The notes under the pieces are model-generated. The model saw only the letters and a program-made list of their open reading frames with translations, was not told the origin of the DNA and did not search any database. The translations under genes were made by a program, and so were the position numbers. From positions 1,608,472-1,672,471 of the forward strand of contig NZ_CP117180.1 in assembly GCF_033971325.1 (NCBI RefSeq): a DNA stretch of 64,000 bases, written 5' to 3'. Below, piece after piece: positions 62,779-64,000 of the stretch (positions within the stretch are counted from its first letter, which is position 1; each line of letters opens with the position of its first letter). This stretch comes from Hydrogenobacter sp. T-2. Its GTDB lineage: Bacteria; Aquificota; Aquificia; Aquificales; Aquificaceae.

Positions 62779-63548
62779 GTTTGGAATTGGAGCTTTTGGA
62801 GATATACGAGAAGAACTTGAAGGAAGGGAGCGATGAGCTTCTGGAAGTTCCTCATAAAAAGGAACCAAAAGTGGGGCAGATTAGGGAGCTCTGGTCTGTG
62901 CCTGTGGAGAGGTTTGTTATTTTGCAAGAAGTCCAAGAGGGTCTATACAAAACAGTTCCTCTCACTTCCTATTTGCAGGTTTTACCTAACTCCACGCCTA
63001 TTTACGAGCTAAGGTCTCGTGGGCTCAAACTGGGTGTGGTTCCAGTATGGGATTATTTAAGAAGGGAGCTTATAGAAAACTACAGTCAGGTCATAGGTTC
63101 ACTGCCTGAAGAGGAGCTAAGCAAAATAGAAGAATACCTATCAAGGGAAAAGGAGCTAAAGTTTGCCACGAGAAGGTTCATCAAACTCAATTCTAAGCGT
63201 TGGGCAAAGTGGACCATGTATTCACTGCTGGCTCAGGCGGAGCTTGCAGAAAGGGAAGAGGCACAGGTTATAAGGCTTTCACCAGATACAGAAAAGGCTC
63301 TTGAAGAGATACGCACTTATGCTTTCGCAGCGGATAATAGATACTTCAAGGTAGGGAATTTCTTTGTGGTTTTGGAGGAGGGTTTGCTAAGGCTATACTT
63401 GCCTATAGAGTTTGTGGGTAAGGTTGTTAGGGTGCTTTTGGGTTCTGTGGTGGTCTTTGAGGGTGAGGTGGAGTCTCCAAGGTTGGAGATTCTTGGAAAC
63501 TTCTTTGGAATAAACATTCCGGAGGAATTAAAGGTTGTGGAACTTTAG
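62775..63548 (+). CDS. MazF-like protein (CalpT-like)
   Basis: A 257-aa protein. Residues about 30-115 look like a MazF/PemK SH3-type barrel (VGQIRELWSVPVERFVIL then YKTVPLTSYLQVLP) with a following helix. The C-terminal 130 residues (beta-rich, RLYLPIEFVGKVVRVLLG) have no known domain and would be the part that holds a sigma factor in CalpT. In the described system CalpT is a MazF homologue cut by CalpL to free CalpS. It sits between the sigma-like and Lon-like genes and overlaps both. Toxin residues of MazF are not obvious. Confidence 0.65.
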   Translation: MSLELELLEIYEKNLKEGSDELLEVPHKKEPKVGQIRELWSVPVERFVILQEVQEGLYKTVPLTSYLQVLPNSTPIYELRSRGLKLGVVPVWDYLRRELIENYSQVIGSLPEEELSKIEEYLSREKELKFATRRFIKLNSKRWAKWTMYSLLAQAELAEREEAQVIRLSPDTEKALEEIRTYAFAADNRYFKVGNFFVVLEEGLLRLYLPIEFVGKVVRVLLGSVVVFEGEVESPRLEILGNFFGINIPEELKVVEL

Positions 63549-64000
63549 CCTTTTCAAGGAAGAAGACCTTATAGAGTTTCTCCATAGGGGAGATTTGGAA
63601 GAAGTCCTTGTAGACCTTATAAGGCAGTGGGATTATTTAAGCCCTGGGGTGCATTTTGCTCTGGTAAAGCATCTACGCCTTTCTGAAAGGTATTTTGATG
63701 AGGAAAAACTTGCCAAGGCTTTGGGTATAAAAAAGGCGTCCGCAAAGACACTTTTGGAAAATCCCTATGTGGAGTTTGAGTTTCCTGCGGTCTCTGAAAG
63801 AGATGGCAAGCTAATAAGGGGTCTGGCAATAAAGGATACACCAGAGGTCTTTTGCAACCTACCAGAAAAGAAAAGGTATATCACTCCAGTGGTGGAATAT
63901 CTGCGTTCCAAAGGCTTTGTGTCTGGGTCTGTTAGTGTTATCTTTGACAGTGAGTTTGTGGGAAATAGCTTTCAACTTTCTTTGACCTTGGCTTTGTGTA
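63535..64000 (+). CDS. Lon-like protease, N-terminal part (CalpL-like)
   Basis: Partial, running off the window. It starts with TTG at 63535, with GGAGG nine bases earlier and a 14-base overlap with the MazF-like gene. The 155 visible residues have a helical N-terminus, then beta strands and VGNSFQLSLTLAL with Ser145 in the position of the Lon catalytic Ser, just before the helix that follows it in S16 peptidases. In CalpL the Lon domain is at the N-terminus with Ser152 as nucleophile, followed by SAVED. The Lys and the SAVED domain should lie in the next kilobase beyond the window. Confidence 0.6.
   Translation, partial: MWNFSLFKEEDLIEFLHRGDLEEVLVDLIRQWDYLSPGVHFALVKHLRLSERYFDEEKLAKALGIKKASAKTLLENPYVEFEFPAVSERDGKLIRGLAIKDTPEVFCNLPEKKRYITPVVEYLRSKGFVSGSVSVIFDSEFVGNSFQLSLTLALC

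Overview
The window looks like a compact chromosomal segment of a thermophilic, hydrogen-using bacterium of the Aquificaceae (Hydrogenobacter/Thermocrinis/Aquifex-like). This rests on gene content, since no search could be run: a Trm1-type tRNA dimethyltransferase (rare outside archaea and eukaryotes but known in Aquifex), a branched-chain polyamine synthase (BpsA, a thermophile marker), a cytosolic group 3b-type NiFe hydrogenase, a chromosomal RusA, Lys/Glu/Arg-rich proteins, and genes that often overlap by 1 to 40 bases. Layout: 1-21 kb is mostly housekeeping: trm1 end, trpE, gap, tRNA-Pro and tRNA-Arg, bioH-like/bioC, an HtrA lipoprotein protease, a group 2 sigma factor, truB, prfA, rpmE, alaS, a fused acyl-CoA synthetase/ACP/PlsC protein, yajC, a degenerate LytM lipoprotein, nnr, TPR and SWIM proteins, and ubiX. 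21-40 kb continues with accC, holB-ricT, an rlmN-like gene, envelope genes (rlpA, LysM/LytM), upp, rusA, dapA, tRNA-Asp, fur, mraY, GT9, the HldE kinase, lysC, a candidate small RNA or attenuator leader before sfsA, pncA, hpt, rimI and prfB. 40.6-45.8 kb holds a four-gene NiFe hydrogenase operon (iron-sulfur, flavin, small and large subunits), then birA and hisG. At 45.8-46.2 kb there is an orphan CRISPR array with no cas genes nearby. 47.4-55.4 kb carries bpsA, tRNA-Glu, gyrB, a UspA-type protein, rsmI, a type II restriction-modification pair and bioA. The last 9 kb is accessory DNA. An MntA/HepT toxin-antitoxin operon is split by a solo TnpB element of the IS605/IS1341 type, and deleting the element on paper restores a joined operon with a well placed ribosome binding site. 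Next come a Dam-like methyltransferase with a ParA-like N-terminal relic beside it, and an Rpn-like nuclease gene flanked by a 20-bp inverted repeat. The window ends in an operon that reads: two-helix membrane protein with a CARF/SAVED-like C-terminus, unknown 150-aa protein, diverged sigma-like protein, MazF-like protein, and the N-terminus of a Lon-like protease. The last three match the layout of the CRISPR-linked CalpS/CalpT/CalpL cascade, in which cyclic tetra-adenylate activates a SAVED-Lon protease that cuts CalpT and frees the sigma factor CalpS. That cluster is the most exciting part of the window. How genes work together: bioC, the bioH-like gene, bioA, birA and accC cover pimeloyl-ACP formation, a late biotin step, biotin attachment and biotin use. 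The hydrogenase would couple H2 to NAD(P). trpE, lysC, dapA and hisG are single biosynthetic genes scattered as usual in this lineage. Many transcripts look leaderless: a TATAAT-like hexamer sits 6-11 bases before the start codon of at least eleven genes.
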